From assembly GCA_948435375.1 (NCBI GenBank), contig CAOJGQ010000004.1, positions 1 to 60,607 of the forward strand: a stretch of 60,607 nt of DNA. Reading direction: 5' to 3'. The stretch comes from an uncultured Candidatus Saccharibacteria bacterium (lineage in GTDB: Bacteria > Patescibacteriota > Saccharimonadia > Saccharimonadales > Saccharimonadaceae). Positions 1 through 7,925 of the stretch are shown in pieces. Positions within the stretch are counted from its first letter, which is position 1. Each line of letters begins with the position of its first letter. Under the pieces are notes generated by a model. It had not been told where the DNA came from and made no database searches. It saw only the letters and a list, made by a program, of their open reading frames with translations. The translations under genes and the position numbers were made by a program.

Positions 1-516
1 CAGAAAGGACATTCCCGAATTTGACGAGGTCTTTTAACTCAGTTTTACAGAGGTAAGAGACCTCTTTTTTGTTGCCAATTCGTAGGTTCAAGAGCCACAT
101 TCTCGCAATGGCATCCTTTTCGGCAAAAGTGCCATTTTTAAGTTTCTCGGTAGAGGTGGCAAGCAGGTTCAAGAAATCTTCCTTCGTCATCTTGATGGAG
201 TTAGGGTCGTTCAGGGTCTTGTCGATTTCGGCAATGTCGTTCATAGCCGTTTCAGCAGCATCAATACGAGCACGGCAAGCCTCAAGGGTGGCCTCTGGAG
301 TTTTAAATTTCGGATCAGACAAACACATAAAATCAGCATTTGCGAGATAGACGGTCTGGAGCGTAGGCAATAATCGCATCATACTTCTCACGCTTTAACT
401 CACCAACTAGTCCATCCTGCAAATTGCCTTGATATAATTTCGTTCCTGGCATTTTCTCTTGGGCTAGTTTAAGCATCTGTTCAAAGAAGTCATCGATTAT
501 CCATGAAATTAGTCAT
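1..516 (-). pseudogene. Decayed large serine recombinase, chimeric remnant
   Basis: Reading the minus strand from the window edge to about position 365 gives an uninterrupted frame that resembles the C-terminal coiled part of large serine recombinases (EDFLNLLATSTEKLKNG, then EKDAIARMWLLNLRI). Just upstream, in another frame, lies YDAIIAYAPDRLSRK, close to the PDRLSRN catalytic-domain motif of the same family, ending at a stop one residue later. The roughly 300 residues normally between these parts are missing. Further upstream the frame reads MLKLAQEKMPGTKLYQGN, which looks more like a class I methyltransferase, and its likely ATG at 516 is out of frame. I infer a deletion-fused remnant of an integrating element. 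The C-terminal assignment is fairly firm, the N-terminal part is uncertain, and the gene continues past the left edge. Confidence 0.55.
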
Positions 517-1060
517 TTTCTTCTCCCAAAACCACCTCATAAATTATTTTATATCTTGGCCCAAATTCTGCTTTCGTCCTCTCGCTTAGGTCGTCAAAGT
601 CCTTTTCAAACGCTTCTCGCATAAATTCTCGCACGTTTTCTAGTCCTACCATCTTATGCAAGTTCTAAGCCGCATCAAATAGTATTGGAATGTTGCCAAA
701 ATGAGCCAAGATATCTGCATCCGCTACGCAGAGTTCTTCGATATTCTCGGCATCCTTACTAGAACGATGATGGAGGACACAACCAAGCACTCGTCTAAGC
801 CTATCTTCAGGGTAGTTATACTCTTGTAGAATCTGTTCAGTCAACTTCTTGCCATTTTCGTGATGGTCGGCTTTCGAGCCCACTTTCTCCAACAAAGCAA
901 TATCGTGCAGTAATGCTCCAAGTTGCACAATTTCTAGGTCTGCTCCATACTGTTTCGCCAGTTCTGTCGCCTCGTGATAGACGTATTTCAGATGTCCGCT
1001 CCAGAAATCATACTGTCCTGGGTCGTTCGTTCGATACTCATCAGACTTCTGCCGAACCAA
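509..1060 (-). pseudogene. HD-domain phosphohydrolase-like gene interrupted by in-frame TAG
   Basis: The first 131 codons (1060 down to 665) encode an HD-domain protein. LGALLHDIALLEKVG carries the metal-binding HD pair, LHHRSSKDAENIEELCVADAD gives later conserved His and Asp residues, and HFGNIPILFDAA follows. A TAG at 665-667 stops translation, but the same frame stays open to the TAA at 509-511 and adds NLHKMVGLENVREFMREAF and about 30 more residues that fit as a normal C-terminus. I read this as one gene with a nonsense mutation. The apparent start is TTG at 1060. It lies downstream of the GNAT gene on the same strand (24-base gap), so the two probably formed an operon. HD proteins usually hydrolyse phosphoesters or nucleotides; the substrate is unknown. 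A truncated but active product is possible, since the catalytic motifs precede the stop. Confidence 0.6.
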
Positions 1061-1084
1061 CGCTGTTATTTGTATCTATGATAC

Positions 1085-1585
1085 TCACTTCTTATTCTCC
1101 TCCGTGTTAAAAACGAATAGCCCATCCTCTAGTTTGCTGTCTACGCCTGTCACTTCATCAATCACCGTTTTCCAAAACTTGTAAGCCGAATCACTCCCAT
1201 CTGCTGGACTGACTTCCCAATTTCCAGGATACATTGCAAAACACCGTTTTGCCACTTCACTACCCACTCCATTTCGCCTAAACCTCGGCAGCACTAAGAA
1301 CTCAGCAATCGAGTGCCCAGTTTTTATCTTTTGGAGATATTGATTTATCATCAAAAACCCCATCAACTCGCCAGTTTTCGACTTAATAAGGTAAGCATCC
1401 CGATCGTTATCGGTGAAGTAATTGCTAAAATACTTGTAGTCAAAACTTCCATCTTCGTTAGCCACATTCTTGCCTGATGGACTGGTTTCAAATAACAGAT
1501 ATTGCAACAAGTTCCAGAGTGCTTGCCGAGTCGACTCATTGACTCGCTCCAACTGAACCTCTGCTAGATTTATTTCATTTTTCAT
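1085..1585 (-). CDS. GNAT-family N-acetyltransferase
   Basis: This 166-aa protein has the GNAT fold signature. A beta-strand region (AYLIKSKTGELMGFLMI) is followed by EFLVLPRFRRNGVGSEVAKR, which contains the acetyl-CoA pyrophosphate-binding R-x-x-G-x-G element (RRNGVG). The C-terminus (YKFWKTVIDEVTG) matches the usual end of the domain. It should transfer an acyl group from acyl-CoA to an amine; the acceptor is unknown. Its start is supported by a TATAAT box on the minus strand at 1592-1597, six bases before the ATG, with no Shine-Dalgarno site, so the mRNA is probably leaderless. It is divergent from the APH-like gene at 1600 with only 14 bases between start codons. The broken HD-domain gene follows. 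Confidence 0.85.
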   Translation of the reverse strand: MKNEINLAEVQLERVNESTRQALWNLLQYLLFETSPSGKNVANEDGSFDYKYFSNYFTDNDRDAYLIKSKTGELMGFLMINQYLQKIKTGHSIAEFLVLPRFRRNGVGSEVAKRCFAMYPGNWEVSPADGSDSAYKFWKTVIDEVTGVDSKLEDGLFVFNTEENKK

Positions 1586-1599
1586 AATAAAATTATACT
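1586..1599. promoter_or_regulatory. 14-base divergent promoter region
   Basis: The two start codons point away from each other with 14 A/T-rich bases between them. On the minus strand TATAAT (1592-1597) sits six bases before the GNAT ATG. On the plus strand candidate boxes are TATACT (1594-1599, directly adjacent to the ATG) and CATAAT (1583-1588). The upstream elements of each promoter must therefore lie inside the opposite gene. Confidence 0.5.
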
Positions 1600-2424
1600 A
1601 TGAAAGACAACGAACTTCAAACCATCGAACAACTCACAGGCGTTCTACCTACTCAAATCAAACTGGCTGATGATGGTTTTTGGAGTCGTGGCTATGTTAT
1701 CGACAACGGTCGCATCGTTTTTAAGTTCAAGAAGTCACCAGAGGTGAAGTATGAGCCAGAAATCAAGGCTTTGGAGTTTGTAAACTCGCTCAACCTCGGC
1801 ATCAATACGCAGAAGGTGGGTTGGGTTTCTCCAGATGACAGTTATCTTGGTATCTATGGTGTAGTTGGGCGGTCGCTCGATACGCTACCAAACCCAGACT
1901 ACCAGAGCATTGGTTCGCAATTAGCCTCAGTTTTACATAAACTACACCAGGCTCATCCAGAGGATGCCAAGGTGTTTACATTAGACAAGGAACTTGCTGC
2001 TTGGCAGGAACGCTATCAGAAGTCACACGATAGGCTGTCAGATTACTTTTCCGATGAAGAAATTGCTCGACTTGATGAGTTTGTGTTTGAGACTATTCCA
2101 GCAAAACTGAAGGAGCTGGGCGAGAATATCGTTTACTCGCACGGAGACCTCGGTGATGGGAACATCTTTGTCGATGATGACGGTAAAGTTGGCATCATCG
2201 ATTTTAGCGAGATGTGCTATTTTGACGAGGCTGGTGACTTTATGGATGTCAGTAGCGAAGAACTCCGAACGGCGATGCTGGATGCCTACGGAGCAGATAA
2301 GACCTTGCGAGAGAAGGTGAGACTCAGGGTGCTAGTCCGTCCGTTAATCGTGTTTGGCGACTACGCTAGGCGTGGTGATACTGAACAGGTGGAACAACTT
2401 GTTGCTAAGATAAAACAAATCTAG
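1600..2424 (+). CDS. Aminoglycoside phosphotransferase (APH)/choline kinase-fold protein
   Basis: This 274-aa protein carries the phosphotransferase catalytic loop and metal site: YSHGDLGDGNIFVDDDGKVG followed directly by IIDFSE, equivalent to HGDxxxxN and the IDF/DFG aspartate of APH and choline kinases. The N-terminal lobe (GRIVFKFKKSP, then EPEIKALEFV) gives the likely ATP-binding lysine and the helix glutamate. The length is normal for the family. Members phosphorylate small molecules, including sugars, choline and aminoglycosides. The substrate cannot be told here, so I do not call it a resistance gene. It is divergent from the GNAT gene and ends at a bidirectional terminator 10 bases downstream. 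Confidence 0.8.
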   Translation: MKDNELQTIEQLTGVLPTQIKLADDGFWSRGYVIDNGRIVFKFKKSPEVKYEPEIKALEFVNSLNLGINTQKVGWVSPDDSYLGIYGVVGRSLDTLPNPDYQSIGSQLASVLHKLHQAHPEDAKVFTLDKELAAWQERYQKSHDRLSDYFSDEEIARLDEFVFETIPAKLKELGENIVYSHGDLGDGNIFVDDDGKVGIIDFSEMCYFDEAGDFMDVSSEELRTAMLDAYGADKTLREKVRLRVLVRPLIVFGDYARRGDTEQVEQLVAKIKQI

Positions 2425-2433
2425 AACAGAAAG

Positions 2434-2461
2434 AACCCTCGCCAGTTTTTCAGCGAGGGTT
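2434..2461. terminator. Bidirectional intrinsic terminator
   Basis: A 9-bp perfect stem (AACCCTCGC and GCGAGGGTT) encloses a T-rich loop. It lies between the convergent APH-like gene and the 2482 gene, with T-rich bases following on either strand. Confidence 0.8.
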
Positions 2462-2481
2462 GAGTTTTCCGTTAGATGCTT

Positions 2482-3120
2482 TCAATCGCACCAGACCTGC
2501 TCCAAGGGAGACTTCTTGCCATCGATATAGGGGTTGAACTTGGCGACTCCGGAATAATGCTCGAAAAACTCCTGAGCTTCCAGAATGCCGACCAGGGAAC
2601 ACTCCATGTCTTTATCCTGTTTCGCACCGGAAGTGCAGACGCAAAGGTCGATGAAGTCTTCGCCGTTCAGTGTAATGGTTGTACAGGCGGCGCCGCAGTG
2701 AGTGGACCAGCCATTCTCTTCGATGAAATAGCCCATATAGGGCTCACTGCTGTCTCCGACTTTTCTCCTGCGATGCTGATCGAGCGCCCAGGCTGATTTT
2801 AGAGCAGAGTAACCGTAGCAGTTGACGGGCTCGGTATGCCCATCTTCGCAGACATACTGAATCGTATGACTGCCTCTGGGGTCGATTTTGTAAACGAACT
2901 CTCTTTCGCAGACATCTTGTTCTTCACCGTTCAGCCAAGTTTGATAGTTGCTCATTCCGCCCAGCCACACATCTGCATCTTTGCAGAGCGGCACCATCGT
3001 AATCCGAATGCAACCGTTATGACTATCACGGAAAGCCGGTATGGTTGCAGCCCTTTCCCTGACCGCTTTGACGATAGTTGAAGCAAGTTCCTGATAGGTA
3101 AAACTCTGTTTTTTCTCCAT
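2482..3120 (-). CDS. Conserved-looking protein of unknown function (212 aa)
   Basis: I do not recognise this family. The protein is soluble, without a signal peptide or membrane span. It is fairly rich in Cys and His in its second half (ENGWSTHCGAACTTITLNG, then FIDLCVCTSGAKQDKDMEC), which could form a metal or cofactor site. The C-terminal pattern recalls heme-binding GlcG/HbpS-type domains only weakly, and I would not annotate it so. The start at 3120 is supported by a strong GGAGGTGAT Shine-Dalgarno site immediately upstream. It is a single-gene unit, transcribed from a promoter of the seven-member family at 3194-3222 and closed by the terminator at 2434-2461. Confidence 0.75.
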   Translation of the reverse strand: MEKKQSFTYQELASTIVKAVRERAATIPAFRDSHNGCIRITMVPLCKDADVWLGGMSNYQTWLNGEEQDVCEREFVYKIDPRGSHTIQYVCEDGHTEPVNCYGYSALKSAWALDQHRRRKVGDSSEPYMGYFIEENGWSTHCGAACTTITLNGEDFIDLCVCTSGAKQDKDMECSLVGILEAQEFFEHYSGVAKFNPYIDGKKSPLEQVWCD

Positions 3121-3193
3121 AAGATCACCTCCCTGATGATGGAGAAAGGTTAATTTGCTCTCACAATGTAGATTTTGCGAGCCTTACCCTCTC

Positions 3194-3222
3194 ATTGTAG
3201 CACACATTGCTAATTTTGTCAA
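3194..3222 (-). promoter_or_regulatory. Promoter family copy A
   Basis: On the minus strand TTGACA (3217-3222) and TACAAT (3194-3199) are separated by exactly 17 bases ending in TGTGTGC. It drives the 212-aa gene through a leader of about 65 nt. Confidence 0.85.
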
Positions 3223-3234
3223 TGCTAACAGAGG

Positions 3235-3537
3235 TCAGGTTGGAGTTGTCATCTCAAACAGCATATCCCCAGGTGACCGATAGTTCACCGATGGTCGGTT
3301 TAGCCTTCTTGTATAGCCTCGGTAGCCACTACGGACAAGTTGCTCGGCATACTTCCATTGAAGGTCAGTAGCCTTCACTACGGCTCTATGGAAGTCTGGG
3401 TATTTGTCGCACCAACGATAGAAGATATCAGCAGAGATGTGAGCACCACGGCACGCATCAGACACGGTGTAGCCATCACGAATCAGAGTAAGGATTCGCT
3501 CGGTGACTTCTCTAGTGAACTTTGATTTTCTGCTCAT
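3235..3537 (-). CDS. Small helix-turn-helix protein, terminase-small-subunit-like
   Basis: This 100-aa protein begins MSRKSKFTREVTERILTLIR and has a helix-turn-helix stretch (YTVSDACRGAHISADIFYRW) followed by YPDFHRAVVKAT. That pattern is common in small phage terminase subunits and in transposase-like HTH proteins. It is clearly paralogous to the gene at 4016: both share K[F/Y]TxxVT, IRxG[Y/F]TV, AC, RW and PDF in the same order. The likely role is DNA binding, and origin in a mobile element is plausible. No large terminase, portal or capsid gene is nearby, so this may be a remnant. Confidence 0.55.
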   Translation of the reverse strand: MSRKSKFTREVTERILTLIRDGYTVSDACRGAHISADIFYRWCDKYPDFHRAVVKATDLQWKYAEQLVRSGYRGYTRRLNRPSVNYRSPGDMLFEMTTPT

Positions 3538-3723
3538 ATTCTCATCTTACCACGGTTTTATAGTCTCGTTTTTCGCCTCCTATGATGTCAGGGGATGGGG
3601 TGGAGATTGTTGGACGGTTCTAGAAGCCCAATTCTGTCAGATTTGCTGTAATTGAGATTCTGGAATCACCAATATTTGATTTTGTCGCTCCCAGACAGGT
3701 CAACAGAGGTCAGGAGCGTGATT

Positions 3724-3939
3724 TTACTGTGTTCCACCGTGCCAACATTGCCCCTGGATTCTCTGATACCAACTAGGAAAACTACGCTTGAATACCTCAA
3801 TGTCGCAGATGTGCTGGACATTACGACCGTTCTCACGCTTGAGGTATTCTACTCTGCCGTTTGATGGGTTCACGCGGGGTAGATACGGTTTGTCCTCAGC
3901 AATACCACCAAACCTCACAGGCAAGCCTTCATATAACAC
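3724..3939 (-). CDS. Small hypothetical protein between the two HTH paralogs
   Basis: A 71-codon frame with a GTG start (3939) lies between the two paralogous HTH genes on the same strand. It contains PYLPRVNPSNGRVEYLKREN and ends near CWHGG. I recognise no family and see no convincing Shine-Dalgarno site. Its position suggests it belongs to the same small mobile-element remnant. It could be a chance frame. Confidence 0.3.
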   Translation of the reverse strand: MLYEGLPVRFGGIAEDKPYLPRVNPSNGRVEYLKRENGRNVQHICDIEVFKRSFPSWYQRIQGQCWHGGTQ

Positions 3940-4015
3940 TATCTCGCCCTGCTGATTTTGCTCTCCTGAGCCATTTATTTGCCCTCTGAGGGCTTTTTCT
4001 AGGCTTTGTGGGTGT

Positions 4016-4261
4016 TTATATCAGGTTTTCTCTCATAAACCTGAATCCAGCCCTTCTGACAGCCTTCCTACTATACCAGGTTTGCTCCTCCGTTGCTTTT
4101 TTGAACTCAGTATCAAAGTCAGGATGTTGCCTTCGCCAACGGCTGAGTGTCATATCAGTCACCCCAGCCATCACACAGGCAGTCTTCACCGTGAATCCAC
4201 TACGAATCGCATCGAGGAGTTTTTGGGTCACATCTGGCGTGTATTTGGTGGGTTTGCTCAT
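4016..4261 (-). CDS. Small helix-turn-helix protein, paralog of the gene at 3235
   Basis: This 81-aa protein starts MSKPTKYTPDVTQKLLDAIR and has an HTH segment FTVKTACVMAGVTDMTLSRW, then RRQHPDFDTEFKKA. This resembles small terminase subunits and HTH domains of phage-type packaging or transposition proteins. The match in spacing and key residues with the 3235 protein indicates gene duplication. It has no recognisable partner genes here. A role in DNA recognition is inferred from the fold only. Confidence 0.55.
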   Translation of the reverse strand: MSKPTKYTPDVTQKLLDAIRSGFTVKTACVMAGVTDMTLSRWRRQHPDFDTEFKKATEEQTWYSRKAVRRAGFRFMRENLI

Positions 4262-4659
4262 ACCTTTATCATACCAGTTCGCCCTAGCTTCTTTTTTCTA
4301 GCCAGCCCAGCATCTCCATCTACTCACCCCAGGCAGGAGGTATATGCGATAGGGGTAGTGTTAGTTCTTGGTCGAGCCCCATACTCCTCTCCTTCTCGCC
4401 TCATCGCCTTCTGGCTATCCTTGCCTCCAGGTTCTAGAAAAAAGTGGTAGAGTATCTATAAGATGTATTCGAACTCATCGTTCAACTCTGGAGCATCTGC
4501 CATTCTGATGGTTGGGAGTCTAAAATCCTGCCATATTTGCGTTCTACAAGGAGTTTTGCTACAATGGGAGCAGGTTCAAGAAGTGTCCCTTCTGGACCAC
4601 CACCGAATTTTCGACCCCAGAAGCCTCCCAGCGAGGTCATTTTTCAGCCTAAAACTCCA
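4262..4659. other. Gene-poor stretch with a truncated Pro-rich reading frame
   Basis: No intact gene is supported here. On the plus strand TTGCGT (4537-4542), a 17-base spacer and TACAAT (4560-4565) form a possible promoter. An ATG at 4564, with AAGGAG ten bases upstream, opens a short Pro-rich frame (MGAGSRSVPSGPPPNFRPQK) that runs into the terminator of the convergent acetyltransferase gene and ends at 4785. It looks like the 5' stump of a lost gene whose N-terminus was proline-rich, like several membrane proteins in this window. Confidence 0.3.
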
Positions 4660-4694
4660 GAAACCCAAACCCCCGCCAGTTTCCCGGCAGGGGC
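4660..4694 (-). terminator. Intrinsic terminator of the 4706 acetyltransferase gene
   Basis: On the minus strand a GC-rich hairpin (CCCCTGCC and GGCGGGGG with one mismatch) is followed by a TTTGGGTTT tract, immediately after the stop codon of the acetyltransferase gene. Confidence 0.7.
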
Positions 4695-4705
4695 TATTAT
4701 AATCG

Positions 4706-5323
4706 TCAGTCAGCCACTATCGGCCCGTAGATCGGCGCATATTTCGTCACCGCCTCAGCCACATCAATCCCATAGTGCTGCATAATCGACGGCCGATTAC
4801 CATCTTCTCTGTAGCTATACTCGTGAAGTTGCTTTCCGCCCAGCGCTCGGATGGTCTTCTGCGAGCCGATATTGAACTTATCGCAGCTCATCAGCGCCAT
4901 CTCGATCCCGTGCATCATTACACAGTTCAGTGCCAGATAGAGGTTGATCTTATTATATCCTTTACGCCGTTCCGACGGACGAATACTATAGCCGATGTGT
5001 CCACCATGGTACCAGAGCGCGTCGTTCAATTTTAGCCGGATATTTATCATCCCGACCAATCGCTCAGCATCCACCTGTAAGCGGTGAGACAGCGCCGCGT
5101 CGTGCTTCATTAAGAAGAACGTTTCCGCTGGCACCAGTTCTTCGTTCGCCTCGCGTCTGCGGTCCTCCTCCAGCTTTTCCAGCCAACCCTCGTAGTCATC
5201 CGCAAACCGGTCCAGTCCGCCCACACCGTGAATTTCCGACTGCTTCTTCCGAAATTCCTCCAGATAATCCAGCGCCATTTCCTTATGAATAATCTGTGGC
5301 CTAACTAACCTAAATTTTTCCAT
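4706..5323 (-). CDS. GNAT-family acetyltransferase, promoter-family gene
   Basis: The 205-aa protein has the GNAT core: WYHGGHIGYSIRPSERRKGY supplies the beta-strand and R-x-x-G-Y acetyl-CoA loop (ERRKGY). It is followed by a helix and MSCDKFNIGSQKTIRALGG, the C-terminal half with the N-x-x-S motif. It should acetylate an amine, perhaps a small molecule; the target is unknown. I chose ATG 5323 (MEKFRLVRP) because AGGAGG lies eight bases upstream, whereas the ATG at 5329 is only two bases from it. It is monocistronic, with the family promoter at 5378-5406 and its own terminator. Confidence 0.8.
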   Translation of the reverse strand: MEKFRLVRPQIIHKEMALDYLEEFRKKQSEIHGVGGLDRFADDYEGWLEKLEEDRRREANEELVPAETFFLMKHDAALSHRLQVDAERLVGMINIRLKLNDALWYHGGHIGYSIRPSERRKGYNKINLYLALNCVMMHGIEMALMSCDKFNIGSQKTIRALGGKQLHEYSYREDGNRPSIMQHYGIDVAEAVTKYAPIYGPIVAD

Positions 5324-5377
5324 AATCATTACCTCCTTTTTGTCAAAATATGGAAAATTTTAAAGAGCTATCCTACC

Positions 5378-5406
5378 ATTATAGCACAGATAAGTATAAA
5401 AGTCAA
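5378..5406 (-). promoter_or_regulatory. Promoter family copy B
   Basis: On the minus strand TTGACT (5401-5406), a 17-base spacer ending in CTGTGC, and TATAAT (5378-5383). The leader to ATG 5323 is about 48 nt. Confidence 0.85.
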
Positions 5407-5492
5407 TATTTTTCCGCATTTTTCAACAATTTCGCCATAATTTTATCATAATTTCTTCAAATTTCACTCTTTTCACCATTCAAAATTCGTGC

Positions 5493-5988
5493 TATGATAG
5501 AAAAGTCGTCAGGGGCGGACCGTAGGAAACCTTCCTAGTCCAACACACCCAGAGGGTTCCTATCCCCTCGTTGGGCTGAGTGCGGCCGCCACCTGCGTGA
5601 TCTTTCACCAATTCGACTTCAGGCGTCCGACAGAGCGTACTGAAGATACACATATTTATGCACATTTTTCGTTTTCAGAAATGACTTCGACCGAGCGAAT
5701 CGTCGTGGGTAAAAACCAAATTTTTGACCAAAAATTTCATTCGTAGTAGCATACAATGCCCCACCGCAGTTTTGCGATGACGTCGAATCATCACCACGAT
5801 GAGCTAGGATAGACAAGTTTGTCACTACATTCATTTTTTCATTGAGGCATTTAGCCCGTTACAGAAAAACCTTTATCCGTTACTTTTATAAACCAAAATC
5901 ACTTCCTGGCGTCATTTCTGCCATCTGTCACAAGCCGCCAAATATTTCGTATTTTATCCTACTCACACCTCGAAATTGGCGGCTTTTT
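5493..5988 (+). ncRNA. Candidate structured RNA transcription unit
   Basis: The 944 bases between 5323 and 6274 hold no convincing gene. TATGAT at about 5493-5498 could start an RNA near 5505. The first 90 bases fold well by eye: GGAC-CG-TAGGAA pairs with TTCCTA-GTCC, and CCAAC pairs with a later GTTGG around a CCC/GGG stem. A terminator-like stem at 5932-5988 could end it. The conserved sequences of RNase P RNA, tmRNA and SRP RNA are not visible. Short frames on both strands (minus 5619-5834, plus 5842-6051) lack ribosome sites. Confidence 0.35.
5932..5988 (+). terminator. Terminator-like hairpin with long loop
   Basis: Perfect 10-bp arms AAGCCGCCAA and TTGGCGGCTT, extended by an inner TTTCG/CGAAA pairing, end in a run of five T. 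No upstream plus-strand gene is supported, which is why I suspect an RNA unit. Confidence 0.55.
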
Positions 5989-6142
5989 CCTAGACGTATT
6001 CTTCAAATGAGCGCCATCGACGACCTCCTCATCCCGCTCATGCTAAAATAATTCACAAATTTTACAACCATAATCTCAACCATCTTACAGAGAACAGCCC
6101 AAAAACTACCGCCATTATCTCCGAATTTTCCTGATTTTATAC

Positions 6143-6171
6143 TTGACTTTTTAGACCAAGTGTGCTACAAT
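6143..6171 (+). promoter_or_regulatory. Promoter family copy C
   Basis: TTGACT (6143-6148), 17 bases ending in GTGTGC, TACAAT (6166-6171). The leader of about 95 nt contains a hairpin near 6180-6205 (TCCAAA/TTTGGA plus GGC/GCC). Confidence 0.85.
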
Positions 6172-6273
6172 GGCGTCAAGTCCAAAAGGCTGTCACGCCT
6201 TTGGATTGGAACTGGAAATGTGCCCCGCAGTATCAAGAGGGCATCGAACGTTAATATGAAAGGAGGCCATATT

Positions 6274-7584
6274 ATGGCACAATTAGGACTTGGAACTAGA
6301 AGGGCTCAGGGCCCGACTCCTCGTGTAACGAGGAAGGAAAAGAAGGCGCAGAAGGCGGCGAACAACAACAATGTCGTTTTCGACGCTGACGCGCAGATCA
6401 TCAGCTCAAAGAAAGTGAGCGAAAGCTCAATGCCGGTTGTGTGGCGTTACGCCACGATCGATAAGAACGGCGTGCCTAGCCGCGCTTATACCGAGGATGG
6501 TCTTGCGACCAAAGAGGAGGAATTAGGAACTGAATTCCCATGGAAGATCGTAGCCTTCGAAGTGAAAGGTCACGATCCGCAGGGTCGCGATATACTCGGA
6601 GATCATCTCGAAGATCCGAGCACGGCCGTTTCTCTTCTGAAAAACAAAGGGCGGGAAGATCTGATCCCGAAGGTCTGGAATATCGACCGACTGGGACAGC
6701 AGAACCCCACGGACGCAGAGCAGCAGCTTCCGGCGACCACGACCCCGACCCCAGCAACTGGCACCGTTGACAAAGCCAGCCGCAAGGCAATGGAGATATT
6801 GGCGCAGTTTACAGGCGCGAATCTCACTCCCGACGGCGAGCAGATCCCGGATGAAAAGAAGCGATTCTTCGAGCAGTTAGGGATCAGCGTCCCAGCGCGT
6901 GAGCTTGACGACGTTGATCTGGCGAGTGCGGTATACGATCACCTTTCTCAGCTCAGCCGTAGGGAAGAGGTCCAGGAGATGTTGGCTGAGAAGCAGGGTC
7001 AAAGCACCCCCGCAGCTACTCCGCTCACACCAGCAACGCAGGCTATGCGACAGGTCTGGATGAACCCGCAGGATGGGTCATTCACGGATCTGGCAGCCGG
7101 TTTAGCTGTGGAGAATGTATGGCAGAATCCGCAGAATGGTAGACTGTTTGTTTTGGATACCGGCGAGGAATTACAACCTTTCCAGCCCAGCCAGTCTACT
7201 CAGCCCGTCGTTGCGGCAGCACAGGCGCCTACTGCACCAATTCCGCAACCGACTCTGGCCGCTCCAACTCCGCAACCGGCTGCACCGCAACCGCAGCCTC
7301 AGCCTCAGCAGTCATCGGCGATCGATCCGACTCTGGTGACTCTGACCCCGGAGAAGCAGGCACTTCTGTGTGACCCGGAGGTCCAGGTCTATCTTAATCG
7401 TATCGTTAGCGATGCAGTTAAGGCCGACCGTAAGGACCGTAGGGCTCGGAAGGACAGCAAGCGGCAGAAGAGCGGTAGCAACAATCCGACTCAGCCATTT
7501 AAGCCGCAGCAGTTTGGTTCTGGTCAGCAGGGCGGCAACGGTCCGCAATCTGGTGCAGGTCAGGCTGGTGGCGGAAATGCCTAG
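6274..7584 (+). CDS. Low-complexity Pro/Gln/Ala-rich protein of unknown function
   Basis: This 436-aa protein starts at ATG 6274, which has AAAGGAGG upstream; an in-frame ATG further up lies in the leader and is not used. There is no signal peptide or membrane span, so it should be cytoplasmic. The N-terminus is basic (RVTRKEKKAQKAAN). Two imperfect repeats (VWMNPQDGSF and VWQNPQNGRLF) lie near residues 265-295. A Pro/Gln-rich linker covers about 315-355, a basic stretch (KADRKDRRARKDSKRQKSG) follows at about 385-405, and the tail is Gly/Gln-rich. Basic and Gly/Gln-rich tails can bind nucleic acid, but that is speculation. It is a strong monocistronic unit with its own promoter and terminator, next to surface-protein genes. 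I do not recognise the family. Confidence 0.75.
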   Translation: MAQLGLGTRRAQGPTPRVTRKEKKAQKAANNNNVVFDADAQIISSKKVSESSMPVVWRYATIDKNGVPSRAYTEDGLATKEEELGTEFPWKIVAFEVKGHDPQGRDILGDHLEDPSTAVSLLKNKGREDLIPKVWNIDRLGQQNPTDAEQQLPATTTPTPATGTVDKASRKAMEILAQFTGANLTPDGEQIPDEKKRFFEQLGISVPARELDDVDLASAVYDHLSQLSRREEVQEMLAEKQGQSTPAATPLTPATQAMRQVWMNPQDGSFTDLAAGLAVENVWQNPQNGRLFVLDTGEELQPFQPSQSTQPVVAAAQAPTAPIPQPTLAAPTPQPAAPQPQPQPQQSSAIDPTLVTLTPEKQALLCDPEVQVYLNRIVSDAVKADRKDRRARKDSKRQKSGSNNPTQPFKPQQFGSGQQGGNGPQSGAGQAGGGNA

Positions 7585-7670
7585 CTGCCCAGCATTTGCT
7601 GGGGCGGCTCCGATTGGGGGATCGGATTTAGCATTTTAGATACAACAACAGTATCCTCCTTTCAAAAAGA

Positions 7671-7700
7671 GCCGTCCCAGCAACATCGGGACGGCTTTTT
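7671..7700 (+). terminator. Strong intrinsic terminator
   Basis: Perfect 8-bp GCCGTCCC/GGGACGGC stem followed by five T, 87 bases after the low-complexity gene. Confidence 0.9.
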
Positions 7701-7890
7701 CATGCCCAAAATCCCCCGGGACCAAACCGCAACCCTCCCGGCCGGGCTTTTTTCACCCTTTCGTAACCACTTTCCTCAAACCCAAAATTTGACTTTTCTA
7801 AGCATTATCGTTTTCAACGCCAAAACACCCCAAACTTAACAGGGGTAAATATGCATGATTGACGTTTATGTTTAACCCGTGATAAAACAC

Positions 7891-7919
7891 TTGACTTTTT
7901 TAAGCATGTGTGCTACAAT
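7891..7919 (+). promoter_or_regulatory. Promoter family copy D
   Basis: TTGACT (7891-7896), 17 bases ending in ATGTGTGC, TACAAT (7914-7919). Transcription should begin near 7926, over 300 nt before the next start codon. Confidence 0.85.
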
Positions 7920-7925
7920 GGAAGT

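Noticed and set aside
5619-6051. 71-codon (minus) and 69-codon (plus) frames
   Set aside because: No ribosome sites, no recognisable protein, and the plus frame runs through a terminator hairpin.
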